Shown here: positions 47,036 through 55,683 of the stretch, in pieces
Layout of the letters: the number at the start of each line of letters is the position of its first letter
How positions within the stretch are numbered: the stretch's first letter is position 1
Assembly: GCF_004402595.1 (NCBI RefSeq)
Contig: NZ_SOFY01000021.1
Span: forward strand, 63,235-127,234
Origin: Cryobacterium shii
Lineage (GTDB): Bacteria > Actinomycetota > Actinomycetes > Actinomycetales > Microbacteriaceae
Length of the DNA: 64,000 nucleotides
Direction of reading: 5' to 3'
Made by a program: the position numbers and the translations under genes
Notes under the pieces: generated by a model
What the model was told of the DNA's origin: nothing
Databases searched by the model: none
The model's input: the letters and a program-made list of their open reading frames with translations, nothing else

Positions 47036-48043
47036 TCAGTCGCGGTGCGAGGGGAACACGTGGGCAAGGGTCTGGAACGGACGCTCCATGTGCCCGAAAT
47101 GGCCGGTGTCGGGCTCCGTGCAGAGGCTGAAGTCACGGATGACGGCCCGCAGCCGGTCGGCATCCGTCTCACCCACGAACACATCGGCGTCACCCTGGCT
47201 GGCGCGCACGGGGCACTCGATCCGGGACCAGATCGAGGCGTCGTAGCGGCCGGCCCGAGCGGATGCCGCCGCGAAGGCGTTCGGGCGCAGTTCCGTCGCG
47301 AGGGCGTCGATGACGCTCTCGGGCACACGCCCCGGGTGACGGAACAGGGGCGCCGCGAGCGGGCGGAGCAGGCCCCGGCGGTGCAGAGCGCCGACCGGAT
47401 CTGACCCGGCCCGGCCGAGCCGGGCGAGCCCGCGCATGACCGGGAGCAGCGCTCCGAATCCGGGCAGCACCGCGGCCGAGCTCACCGGATGCCGAACGGT
47501 GTCGATGACGGAGAAGGACGCCGGGGAGACCAGGCCGACAAAACTCGTCGAGCGCGGCTCGCTCGCCGCGAGTTCGAGGGCGACGAATCCACCCAGGGAG
47601 TGGCCGATCACGGTCCAGGACCGGTAGCCGAGCGCCCGGGCGACCTCGGCGACCGCGGCCGCGGTCGACTCGATGGTGGCGGACTCACCGGTGGCGGACA
47701 CGCCGGCCGGCAGTGCTGAGTCGCCCCAGCCGGGCAGGTCGGGGATGATCAGGTCCGTCAGAGCGGCGCTCGCCGGATGTGCCGGATTCGCCGAATCCGC
47801 TGCGGCCAGGAGCGGCGTCCAGGTGGTCCAGGAACCCGCCGCGCCGTGCAGCAGGATGGTGGCCGTGTCGCTGTCGGTGCGGCGTCCGTGCCTGACCGAC
47901 ACCGTTCCCGATCCCAGCCGCATCGCGCTCGTCGTCAGCCCGAATGCGCGTGCGTCCCGGCTGAGGGGGAACGGGAAGTATCCGTCCGGGCTGTGCCGGG
48001 CAGGTGCGGTGGATGTCGGCGCGGACCGCTCCAGGAGGCTCAT
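47036..48043 (-). CDS. Alpha/beta hydrolase
   Basis: 335 residues from the ATG at 48043; a longer reading frame upstream has no family similarity. The hydrolase fold shows the oxyanion HGAAGSW, the nucleophile in GHSLGG (Ser149), a late Asp region (CPVRASQGDADVFVGE) and the catalytic His in DTGHFGHMERP near the end. An N-terminal extension of about 45 residues precedes the fold. The substrate is unknown. It is divergent from the OYE-family gene. Confidence 0.86.
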   Translation of the reverse strand: MSLLERSAPTSTAPARHSPDGYFPFPLSRDARAFGLTTSAMRLGSGTVSVRHGRRTDSDTATILLHGAAGSWTTWTPLLAAADSANPAHPASAALTDLIIPDLPGWGDSALPAGVSATGESATIESTAAAVAEVARALGYRSWTVIGHSLGGFVALELAASEPRSTSFVGLVSPASFSVIDTVRHPVSSAAVLPGFGALLPVMRGLARLGRAGSDPVGALHRRGLLRPLAAPLFRHPGRVPESVIDALATELRPNAFAAASARAGRYDASIWSRIECPVRASQGDADVFVGETDADRLRAVIRDFSLCTEPDTGHFGHMERPFQTLAHVFPSHRD

Positions 48044-48254
48044 GACGGTGGTTCGGTGCGGACCGGGCCGGCGGATTGGGCGCTCTCCCGCCGTGGGCTG
48101 GCCCGATCCGAGGCTGTGTATTGACAGACCATCCGTCCTCGCCGGAATACCCCGTCGGTGCGTGCCGTTGCGCGAAGAGGGAACCTGCTTCCCGATGTCC
48201 ACGGCCGCGCACGCGCCGCCCGACGGCACTTGTCCGACAGAAAGAGCTATTCAC

Positions 48255-49328
48255 GTGAATCTTTTCTCCCCGCTCACCCTCGGTGACCTGGAACTGCCCA
48301 ACCGCCTCGTCATGGCGCCCCTGACCCGGGTGCGTTCGGGCATCGAGGGCGTGCCCGGCCCGCTCGTCGTGGAGCACTACCGGCAGCGCGCGACCCTCGG
48401 CCTGATCGTGACCGAGGGCACCTACCCCAGCCATGCCGGCCAGGGTTTCCCCGGTCAGCCCGGCCTGGTCACCCCGGAGCAGATCGAGGGCTGGAAGAAC
48501 GTGGCCGACGCGGTGCATTCCGCCGGCGGCCGCCTGGTCGCCCAGGTCATGCACGCCGGGCGGGTCACCCATGAGGGCACCAACGGCGGCCGCGAGGTCG
48601 TCGCCCCCAGCGCGATCGCGATCGAGGGGGAGACGCGCACCTACGACGGCAAGCACCCGTATCCCGTGCCGCACGCCCTGACCGCCGACGAGCTCGCCGG
48701 CGTGGTCGCCGACTTCGTCCAGGCCTCCCGGAACGCGATCGCCGCCGGCCTCGACGGCGTCGAGATCCACTCCGCCAACGGCTACCTGCTGCACGAATTC
48801 CTGTCGACGGCCTCGAACCAGCGCGACGACGTCTACGGCGGCTCCCCGGCCAACCGGGTCCGCTTCGTGATCGAGGTCGTCACCGCGGTTGCCGAAGCGA
48901 TCGGAGCGGGTCGGGTGGGCATCCGCGTGTCCCCGGAGCACAACATCCAGGATGCCCTCGAAACCGACCCGGCGGATGTCCTGGCCACCTACGGCGCACT
49001 GGTCGACGGCCTCGCGCCGCTGAACCTCGCCTACCTGAGCGTGCTGCACAAGGAGCCGGCCGGCCAGCTGGTGCGGGAACTTCGCACCCGCTTCGGCGGA
49101 CCGCTCCTCGTCAACAGCGGCTTCGGCGGAATCACCACCCGCGAGGAGGCCATGGCGGTCATCGCGGATGACCAGGCGGATGCCGTCGTCGTCGGCCGCG
49201 CCGTCATCGCCAACCCGGATCTGGTGCGGCGTTGGCTGAACGACCTGCCCCTGAACGCCCCGGACCCGCTCACCTTCTACGGTGCGGGCGCCGCCGGCTA
49301 CACGGACTACCCGGCCCTCCATCACTAG
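48255..49328 (+). CDS. Old yellow enzyme family alkene reductase
   Basis: FMN-dependent ene-reductase, 357 residues. The GTG at 48255 follows AGAAAGAG. FMN-binding features are NRLVMAPLTR and VNSGFGG...VVVGRAVIANPDL; the catalytic pair is His172/Asn175 in IHSANGYLLHEF with Tyr177. The segment SNQRDDVYGGSPANRVRF is the classical OYE substrate loop. It reduces activated C=C bonds in electrophiles such as quinones or xenobiotics; the physiological substrate is unknown. Confidence 0.94.
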   Translation: MNLFSPLTLGDLELPNRLVMAPLTRVRSGIEGVPGPLVVEHYRQRATLGLIVTEGTYPSHAGQGFPGQPGLVTPEQIEGWKNVADAVHSAGGRLVAQVMHAGRVTHEGTNGGREVVAPSAIAIEGETRTYDGKHPYPVPHALTADELAGVVADFVQASRNAIAAGLDGVEIHSANGYLLHEFLSTASNQRDDVYGGSPANRVRFVIEVVTAVAEAIGAGRVGIRVSPEHNIQDALETDPADVLATYGALVDGLAPLNLAYLSVLHKEPAGQLVRELRTRFGGPLLVNSGFGGITTREEAMAVIADDQADAVVVGRAVIANPDLVRRWLNDLPLNAPDPLTFYGAGAAGYTDYPALHH

Positions 49329-49343
49329 CCCTCCAGCACTAGC

Positions 49344-49425
49344 CTTCCCCGCCCGGTGCTTCCCCGCCCGGTGCTGCCCGGTGCTTCCCCGCCCGGTGCT
49401 GCCCGGTGCTGCCCGGTGCTTCCCC
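49344..49425. repeat. GC-rich tandem repeat after the OYE gene
   Basis: Alternating 15-bp (CTTCCCCGCCCGGTG) and 10-bp (CTGCCCGGTG) units, seven in all. Part of the 560-bp gene-free stretch 49329-49888, which otherwise holds only the palindromic elements listed next. Confidence 0.85.
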
Positions 49426-49443
49426 CACCCCGGGTCTGATCGT

Positions 49444-49536
49444 GCATAACTCCTGCAATTTCTGAGACGCTCGCCGTCCAGCCCCGGATTCCCGGGGCGG
49501 CGGATGCTGCGCCCCCACGATCTGCAGGAGTTATGC
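49444..49536. repeat. Family B palindromic element, copy 1
   Basis: 93 bp bounded by perfect 14-base inverted ends GCATAACTCCTGCA and TGCAGGAGTTATGC, with an inner hairpin CCCCGG-ATT-CCCGGGG. It is 92/93 identical to the copy at 49760, in the same orientation. Confidence 0.92.
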
Positions 49537-49587
49537 CACCTGCCCCTCCCGGCACCGGCCTCCCCGGTTGTGAATCGTGCCGCCGCG

Positions 49588-49684
49588 GTGGTTAACTCAG
49601 GAGATTCGGGTCGGATGCCGGGCACGCCCCCGGAAACGCGGGGCGACGGGTGCCCGGAGCTCGGGTTTTTCCTGAGTTGGCCAC
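49588..49684. repeat. Family C palindromic element
   Basis: 97 bp with inverted ends GTGGTTAACTCAGGA and TCCTGAGTTGGCCAC (13 of 15 complementary) and an inner stem CCGGGCAC/GTGCCCGG (49618-49657) that encloses GCCCC/GGGGC. It lies between the two family B copies. Confidence 0.85.
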
Positions 49685-49759
49685 GAGGGGTGGCGGGCAA
49701 TGGGCCGGGGGGTGTCCCCGCGGCCACAACATTCGGGTCCACTGTCGCGGCCCAGTCGC

Positions 49760-49852
49760 GCATAACTCCTGCAATTTCTGAGACGCTCGCCGTCCAGCCC
49801 CGGATTCCCGGGGCGGCGGATGCTGCGCCCTCACGATCTGCAGGAGTTATGC
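49760..49852. repeat. Family B palindromic element, copy 2
   Basis: Second 93-bp copy, one C-to-T difference from copy 1, ending 36 bp before the stop codon of the aminotransferase gene. Confidence 0.92.
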
Positions 49853-49888
49853 AAGGGCCGGGCGAGGCATCTGCCCGCGACCCGTTCG

Positions 49889-51088
49889 CTACCGGCTGCT
49901 GATGCCCGCCAGCCGGCCGGCCGCGCGCTCGAGCACGTCCACCTTCTTGCAGTAAGCGAACCGCACCAGGGAGGCGTAATCTGCCCGGTTCGCGGGTGAA
50001 CAGAAGGCGGCGATCGGCACCGCGACGACGCCGGCGAGCGCCGGCAGGATCCGGCAGAACTCGGCGCCGTCCGGGTAGCCGAGCGGTGCGGCATCCGCCA
50101 CGATGAAATACGAGCCCTGCGGGCGGCTGACGGTGAAGCCGGCGGTCGTCAGCCCGACCTCGAGCACGTCCCGCTTGGCTTCGAGGTCGGCGGCGATGCC
50201 GGTGAAGAAGCTGTCGGGCAGGTCCAGGCCCCGCGCGATCGCCGGCTGGAACGGCGCCCCGTTGACGTAGGTGAGGAACTGTTTCACGGCGAGGATCGCG
50301 GTCACCAGAGGCGCCGGTGCGCTCAGCCAGCCGATCTTCCAGCCGGTCGTGTTGAACGTCTTACCCCCGGAGGATATCGTGATGGTGCGTTCGCTCGCTC
50401 CGGGCAGTGTCGCGATCGGAACGTGCGCGACCCCGAACGTGAGGTGCTCGTAGACCTCGTCGGTCACGATGAGCGCGTCGTGCCGGTGCGCCAGCTCGAC
50501 GATGAGCGCCAGCGTTTCGATAGGAAGTACGGTTCCGGTGGGGTTGTGCGGGTTGTTGACGATGATCAGTCGCGTCTTGTCGGTGATCGCGGCGCGGAGC
50601 TCGTCCAGGTCGGGCTGGAACTCGGGGGAGCGCAGCCGCACGGTGCGATGGACGCCGCCGCCCAGGGCGATCAGGCCACCGTATGCGTCATAGAAAGGCT
50701 CCAGGGTGACGACCTCGTCGCCGGGCTCGATCAGGGCGAGGATCGTGGCGGCGAGGGCTTCGGTGGCGCCCGCGGTCACGAGGACCTCGGTCTCCGGATC
50801 GGCCGACAGGCCGTAGAAGCGCTGTTGGTGGCGCGAGATGGCCTCGCGGAGCACGGGCAGTCCCCTTCCCGGCGGGTACTGGTTGACGCCGTCGGAAATC
50901 GCCTGGCGTGCCGCCTCGAGTACCTCGGGCGGGCCATCCTCGTCGGGGAACCCCTGGCCCAGGTTGATCGCACCCGTGCGCATCGCGAGCGCGCTCATCT
51001 CCGCGAAGATACTGGCCGCGACGGTACCGTCCGCGCCGAGCAGCCCCGCTCCGTCGGCGGTTCGCCGCCAGGCGCCGGTAATCGTCAT
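49889..51088 (-). CDS. Class I/II PLP-dependent aminotransferase
   Basis: 399 residues from the ATG at 51088. The fold type I core shows INLGQGFPDEDGP, YPPGRGLPVLREAI, NNPHNPTGTV, DEVYEHL and the PLP lysine in SSGGKTFNTTGWKIGW (Lys243), with the late Arg in ADYASLVRFAYCK. It is in the group that includes kynurenine/methionine aminotransferases and actinobacterial N-succinyldiaminopimelate aminotransferase (DapC); the exact substrate is open. It stands alone, divergent from a lipoprotein gene. Confidence 0.9.
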   Translation of the reverse strand: MTITGAWRRTADGAGLLGADGTVAASIFAEMSALAMRTGAINLGQGFPDEDGPPEVLEAARQAISDGVNQYPPGRGLPVLREAISRHQQRFYGLSADPETEVLVTAGATEALAATILALIEPGDEVVTLEPFYDAYGGLIALGGGVHRTVRLRSPEFQPDLDELRAAITDKTRLIIVNNPHNPTGTVLPIETLALIVELAHRHDALIVTDEVYEHLTFGVAHVPIATLPGASERTITISSGGKTFNTTGWKIGWLSAPAPLVTAILAVKQFLTYVNGAPFQPAIARGLDLPDSFFTGIAADLEAKRDVLEVGLTTAGFTVSRPQGSYFIVADAAPLGYPDGAEFCRILPALAGVVAVPIAAFCSPANRADYASLVRFAYCKKVDVLERAAGRLAGISSR

Positions 51089-51168
51089 CGTGTCACCTGC
51101 ATCCCTACAAGCTACGACATGCCCCGCGCTCCCTGTGGACAGTTCGAGCGGGAACGCGCTCGGTGCCC

Positions 51169-51174
51169 TAACGT
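51169..51174 (+). promoter_or_regulatory. -10 box of leaderless lipoprotein promoter
   Basis: TAACGT six bases before the ATG at 51181. Confidence 0.55.
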
Positions 51175-51180
51175 GGCCGC

Positions 51181-51750
51181 ATGCGGACCGTGACGCGCGC
51201 ACTGCTCACCCTCAGCGCCCTGGTGCTCCTCGGAGGCCCGGCGCTCGCCGGTTGCGCGCCGACGCCCACCCCGAAACCATCCGCAACCGCCACAACGGAT
51301 GCCCCCGTCTTCGCCTCCGACGCCGACGCTCTCGCCGCGGCAACGGAGGCCTATGCGGCCTATCTCGGCGTAACGGACGCTGTACTTTCGGCGGGGGGCG
51401 GTGATGCCGCTCAGCTTGCTGCTGTTGCAGTCGGCGATGCTTTGACGGCCGAGATAAATACTGCCGGCATGTACGCCGAGCGAAAGTACAGATCGATTGG
51501 CTCTTCGCAATTCGATTCTGTTCAGATTCAATCCTTGGATGACGACGGTCAAGGTTCTGCGACCGTCACTGCGTACCTATGCTCTGACATTTCAGCAGTG
51601 GATGTGGTGGACGAGGCTGGCGTATCGGTCGTCCCTGTTGATCGAGGCGCCAGATTCCCACTGGAGATCACCTTTCGGAATTCTCGAGCACATTCGAGTC
51701 AATTGCTAGTTGCATCGAGTGAGATATGGGCCGGAACAGACTTCTGCTAG
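51181..51750 (+). CDS. Secreted lipoprotein, unknown function
   Basis: 189 residues with a lipoprotein signal peptide (positive start, hydrophobic LLTLSALVLLGGPA, lipobox LAGC with Cys at about 25) and a Pro/Thr linker. The rest has no recognised domain; it is a mixed alpha/beta region with two late Cys (CSDI and the final FC). From about 51400 on the DNA is clearly richer in A and T than its surroundings, which may indicate transfer or low expression. It overlaps the next gene by 25 bases. Confidence 0.82.
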   Translation: MRTVTRALLTLSALVLLGGPALAGCAPTPTPKPSATATTDAPVFASDADALAAATEAYAAYLGVTDAVLSAGGGDAAQLAAVAVGDALTAEINTAGMYAERKYRSIGSSQFDSVQIQSLDDDGQGSATVTAYLCSDISAVDVVDEAGVSVVPVDRGARFPLEITFRNSRAHSSQLLVASSEIWAGTDFC

Positions 51751-52634
51751 GGGTGCGTCTCGGCCTGGTGCTCCTTCTGGTCATGGCGTTCTCCGTCGGC
51801 CCTAACGGTTCTGCGATTGCGGAGAGCGCGCAGTGTTCCCAAGGCGAACTCAGAGCGGGGCTTTGCTCGGTACCTGATGCAACGGGCGCCATCAACGACG
51901 GCGGGGTCGACCTGTCTGCCGGTTATGACAGCGGCGGCGGGGGAGATCAATCCGGCAGCGCGAACGGAGCCGGCGGCGACGCCGGATCAGACAGCGGATC
52001 TGACGCCGAATCCGGCACAGGCCCCGGCACAGGCCCCGGCACAGGCCCCGGCGGCCAACCGGGGGCAGCGCCGACCTCCCCCTCTGTGGTCGTCGTGCGG
52101 GACGGTTTCACGGTTGTCTGCGATCCGGGAGCTCCCTGCGATCCGAACCTCGTCGTTCGATTCAGCGACCTGGTCAACTTCAAGCCGGCGGAACCCACCC
52201 AGAGCATGGAGCCGGACGGGTGGAGCGTGATCGGGCTTCCGGCGAACTTCATCGCCGCGGCATCCGTGCACGGTCGGTCAGGACTGCTGCTCGATTTTCC
52301 GGCCGAGGTGCGTTTCACCCCGGTCGGCTACCGCTGGAACTTCGGTGACGGCTCGACCTTGGATTCGCCCTCCGGTGGAGCCACCTGGGCGGACCTGGGC
52401 CAGCCCGAATTCTCCGACACGCCCACCAGTCACGAATTCCGAAAATCCGGGGTTCACTCCGTGAGCGTGGTTGTTGTCTACTCCGCCGAGTACCGGTTTG
52501 CCGGCCGAGACTGGCGCGGGGTGCAGGGGACGCTCCCGGTAGCGGGAAGCCCGATCAGCGTGGTAATCGGCGACGCCAGAACCGTGCTCGTCGATCGCGA
52601 ATGCAGCCGCACTCCCGCGGGACCGGGCTGCTGA
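51726..52634 (+). CDS. Secreted PKD-domain protein
   Basis: 302 residues: signal peptide (1-32, ending GSAIA), a Gly/Ser/Asp-rich linker with GTGPGTGPGTGPG (residues about 98-110, encoded by three 12-base repeats), then a beta-sandwich whose YRWNFGDGSTLDSPSGG is the PKD signature (W-x-F-G-D-G). Several Cys are likely to be disulfide-bonded. PKD domains mediate protein or polysaccharide binding outside the cell. The start overlaps the upstream lipoprotein gene by 25 bases, so the two are coupled and probably act together at the surface. Confidence 0.85.
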   Translation: MGRNRLLLGVRLGLVLLLVMAFSVGPNGSAIAESAQCSQGELRAGLCSVPDATGAINDGGVDLSAGYDSGGGGDQSGSANGAGGDAGSDSGSDAESGTGPGTGPGTGPGGQPGAAPTSPSVVVVRDGFTVVCDPGAPCDPNLVVRFSDLVNFKPAEPTQSMEPDGWSVIGLPANFIAAASVHGRSGLLLDFPAEVRFTPVGYRWNFGDGSTLDSPSGGATWADLGQPEFSDTPTSHEFRKSGVHSVSVVVVYSAEYRFAGRDWRGVQGTLPVAGSPISVVIGDARTVLVDRECSRTPAGPGC

Positions 52635-52754
52635 GCGCGTGCGGTGCCGAGAAGCAGGGCAAGGTCACGGCCTCATCATTGAATGCTCCCAGCCTCCACA
52701 TACCTTTCGCTCAGGTTCGGGAGCGAAGCTGACATCGCTTGGAAGGAGCACCCA

Positions 52755-54413
52755 ATGACCGACAACACCCAGGAACCCGGCAAGACGCCCGATCACCCGC
52801 ATGGCTCAGTTCCGTTCGAAGTGAACTCCGTCGGCGAAACAACGTCGGCGACGGATGCCTCCACGACTTCTTCGTCCTCCGCAGAACCCGCCGCCGGCCC
52901 CACTGTTCCGGCCTCGACGCCGGGCCGAGCCGCCGATGACCAGTCGACCGAGGTCATCCAGCCCGCATCCACGCCTGCCGCAGCGCCTGCCGCAGCGACT
53001 GCCGCAGCAGGGCCAGCCGCCGCGCCTGCCGGCGCAGCGACTGTCGCCCAGCCCACCCTCGCCTACGCCACCGATGCGTTCGGGCGTCCGCTGCCAGGTG
53101 GGGCCGGTTCCACCCCGAACTACGCGCCGAACGGGGCTCCGCAGACCTACGCCCACGAAAACGGCTACCCGAACCAGCAGGCCGGGGGGATTCCCCAGAA
53201 GGACCAGCAGCGAAGCAAGGGCAGCATCGCCCTGATCGCCGCCCTCGCCATCGGCGCGCTCCTCGGCGGCGCCTCCGGCGCCGGAGTCACCGCGTTCGTG
53301 CTCACCAACCAGAGCAGCGGCATCCCGGCCGACCAGGCCACGGGCCCGCAGAGCGTCGTGGTCAACAACACCGACAGCGTCAACCAGATCACCGCGGTCG
53401 CGGCCAAGGCCTCGCCCAGCGTCGTGACCATCGACGCGAGCAGCGGCAGCTCCGGGGGAACCGGTTCAGGTGTGGTGCTGACCCAGGACGGCTACGTGCT
53501 CACGAACACGCACGTCGTCACCCTCGACGGCGCGGCCGCCGACGCGACCCTCCAGGTCACCGGCAACGACGGCAAGCTCTACGCGGCCACCATTGTCGGC
53601 ACCGACCCGGTTTCCGACCTCGCCGTGGTGAAGCTCACCGACGCGAAAGGCCTCACTCCGATCGACTGGGCCGACTCCAGCAAGCTCAACGTCGGCGACA
53701 CGACCATCGCCATCGGAGCCCCGCTCGGCCTGTCCGGCACAGTCACCGACGGAATCGTCAGCGCGCTCAACCGGAGCATCTCGATCGCCTCCTCGGCCGC
53801 ACCGGATACGCAGGACAACACCGCCCCCAACGACCAGCAGAGCCCCTTCTTCTTCGATCTGCCCGACAAGAACGGCAGCCAGGAGCAGGCGCCCACCACC
53901 AGCGGCAGCATCTCGTTGTCGGTCATCCAGACGGATGCCGCCATCAACCCCGGCAACTCCGGTGGAGCCCTCCTCAACGCCAAGGGCGAGCTCATCGGCA
54001 TCAACGTGGCCATCGCCAACGCGGGCGGATCGTCCTCGTCCGCCGCCGGCAACATCGGAGTCGGGTTCTCGATCCCGTCCAACCTCGCCAAGCGCGTGTC
54101 CGAGGAACTGATCAAGAACGGCACGGCCACGCACGGCCTGCTCGGCGCGAGTGTCACCAGCGCGGCCGGAACCGGCCAGAGCGACACCGTGGGGGCCCTG
54201 ATCAGTGAGGTGTCCTCCGGTGGGGCGGCGCAGAAGGCCGGCCTCCAGAAGGGTGACGTCGTCACGAACTTCAACGGCGTGCCCATCACCGACGCGAACG
54301 ACCTCACCGCCCAGGTGCGCGCCCTCGCGGCTGGCGACGAAGCCAAACTGACCTACGTGCGTGACGGCAAGTCCGTCACCGTCTCCGTCACGGTGGGTGC
54401 CCTCTCCAGCTAG
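52755..54413 (+). CDS. HtrA/DegP-like membrane-anchored trypsin-like protease with PDZ domain
   Basis: 552 residues from the ATG at 52755 (GGAAGGAG upstream). A long Ala/Pro/Thr-rich cytoplasmic N-terminus (1-155), one membrane helix (about 162-186), an S1C protease domain with the triad His253 (TNTHVV), Asp288 (DPVSDLAVV) and Ser402 (NPGNSGGAL), and a C-terminal PDZ domain (about 455-550). An insert of about 40 residues rich in Ser/Asp/Gln precedes the Ser. Such proteases degrade or process misfolded envelope proteins. A strong terminator follows. Confidence 0.94.
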   Translation: MTDNTQEPGKTPDHPHGSVPFEVNSVGETTSATDASTTSSSSAEPAAGPTVPASTPGRAADDQSTEVIQPASTPAAAPAAATAAAGPAAAPAGAATVAQPTLAYATDAFGRPLPGGAGSTPNYAPNGAPQTYAHENGYPNQQAGGIPQKDQQRSKGSIALIAALAIGALLGGASGAGVTAFVLTNQSSGIPADQATGPQSVVVNNTDSVNQITAVAAKASPSVVTIDASSGSSGGTGSGVVLTQDGYVLTNTHVVTLDGAAADATLQVTGNDGKLYAATIVGTDPVSDLAVVKLTDAKGLTPIDWADSSKLNVGDTTIAIGAPLGLSGTVTDGIVSALNRSISIASSAAPDTQDNTAPNDQQSPFFFDLPDKNGSQEQAPTTSGSISLSVIQTDAAINPGNSGGALLNAKGELIGINVAIANAGGSSSSAAGNIGVGFSIPSNLAKRVSEELIKNGTATHGLLGASVTSAAGTGQSDTVGALISEVSSGGAAQKAGLQKGDVVTNFNGVPITDANDLTAQVRALAAGDEAKLTYVRDGKSVTVSVTVGALSS

Positions 54414-54437
54414 CCCCCGCTCCTTCCAGCGAACGAA

Positions 54438-54479
54438 GAGCTGCGCCGCCGGTCATGCACCGGCGGCGCAGCTCTTTTT
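54438..54479 (+). terminator. Intrinsic terminator after the HtrA-like gene
   Basis: 15-bp perfect stem (GAGCTGCGCCGCCGG and complement), loop TCATGCA, then five T residues. Confidence 0.93.
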
Positions 54480-54621
54480 GCTGTCCGCGCCGCGCCCGCG
54501 CCGCGCCCGCGCCGGGCCCCGCGCCGCGTCTGACGCGCACCCGGACGGGCGGGAATCGGCCCGATGCGGGCCGGAAAGGCACGGCTGGTAGGCTCGGACA
54601 TCCCTCCAGAAGAATGGAAAT

Positions 54622-55683
54622 ATGATCAGCCAGGAGCCCTCTGCCGGAGGCACGTCCCTGCTCGGGGTTTCCTATGTGATGCCGGTGCTGAACGATGTGA
54701 CGCACGTTCGGGCCGCCGTGACCAGCCTCCTCCGCCAGGACTACACGGGGCCGTTCGAGGTCACCGTAGCCCTCGGTCCGAGCATCGACGGCACCACCGA
54801 ACTGGTCGAGGAAATGGTCGCTGTCGATCCGCGCATCCGGATCGTGGCGAATGAAATCGGGTCGACCCCGGCCGGCCTCAACATCGCCATCCGGGCCTCG
54901 AGCTATCCCGTCGTGATCCGCGTGGACGCCCACTCAGTCCTGCCCCCGGACTACGCCCGGATCGCCGTCGAGACGCTCGAGCGCACCGGCGCCGACAATG
55001 TGGGCGGCGTCATGGACGCCCAGGGCGAGAGCCCGTTCCAAAAGGCCGTCGCACGGGCCTACGGCACGAAGATCGGCCTTGGGGGAACGCCGCTCCACGT
55101 CGGCGGCACCGAAGGGCCCGCCGAAACCGTGTACCTGGGCTGTTTCCGAATGGACAGCATCGTGCGCGTCGGCCTCTTCGACGAGGGCATCAAACGGGGT
55201 CAGGACTGGGAGCTCAACCGGCGCCTGCGGGAGCAGGGCGGCACGGTCTGGTTCACGCCCCGGCTCCGGGTGGTCTACCGCCCGCGCCCGAGCCTGTCCC
55301 GCCTGGCCCGGCAGATGGTGTCCACCGGCCTGTGGCGTGGAGAGCTCGCCCGGCGGTACCCGGAATCCAACGGCATCCGCTACTTCGCCCCGCCCGTGAT
55401 GGTGCTGGGCGTCGTGCTCGGACTCCTCGCCGGTCTGGGTGGCCTGGTGCAGCTCCTGACCGGAGGGGCGCCGTGGCTGCTCCTCGGATTGCTCGTGCCC
55501 GTCGCCTACCTGCTCATCGTCGCAGCGGCCACGGTTGCCGTCACGCGACCGGACGGGTTTCGTGCCGCGCTGTGGTTTCTCGTAGTCTTGCCGTGCATTC
55601 ACTTCTGCTGGGGCATCGGATTCCTGCTCGGATACCTGAAACTCACCACCAACATCACGGCCCACACCGGGAGGCAACTATGA
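54622..55683 (+). CDS. Glycosyltransferase family 2, ExoA-like, membrane-anchored
   Basis: 353 residues: GT2 domain (15-250) with SYVMPVLNDVTHVRAA, the DxD-like RVDAHSVLPPDY, and the GIKRGQDWELNRRLREQG acceptor motif, followed by two or three membrane helices (about 258-345). It resembles ExoA-type sugar transferases for polysaccharide synthesis on the cytoplasmic side. It is the first gene of a surface-polymer operon and overlaps the next gene by ATGA. Confidence 0.88.
   Translation: MISQEPSAGGTSLLGVSYVMPVLNDVTHVRAAVTSLLRQDYTGPFEVTVALGPSIDGTTELVEEMVAVDPRIRIVANEIGSTPAGLNIAIRASSYPVVIRVDAHSVLPPDYARIAVETLERTGADNVGGVMDAQGESPFQKAVARAYGTKIGLGGTPLHVGGTEGPAETVYLGCFRMDSIVRVGLFDEGIKRGQDWELNRRLREQGGTVWFTPRLRVVYRPRPSLSRLARQMVSTGLWRGELARRYPESNGIRYFAPPVMVLGVVLGLLAGLGGLVQLLTGGAPWLLLGLLVPVAYLLIVAAATVAVTRPDGFRAALWFLVVLPCIHFCWGIGFLLGYLKLTTNITAHTGRQL

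Noticed and set aside
49344-49852. A CRISPR-like array because of regularly spaced repeats.
   Set aside because: Units are either short GC-rich tandems or two single palindromes 316 bp apart with no spacer series and no cas genes.
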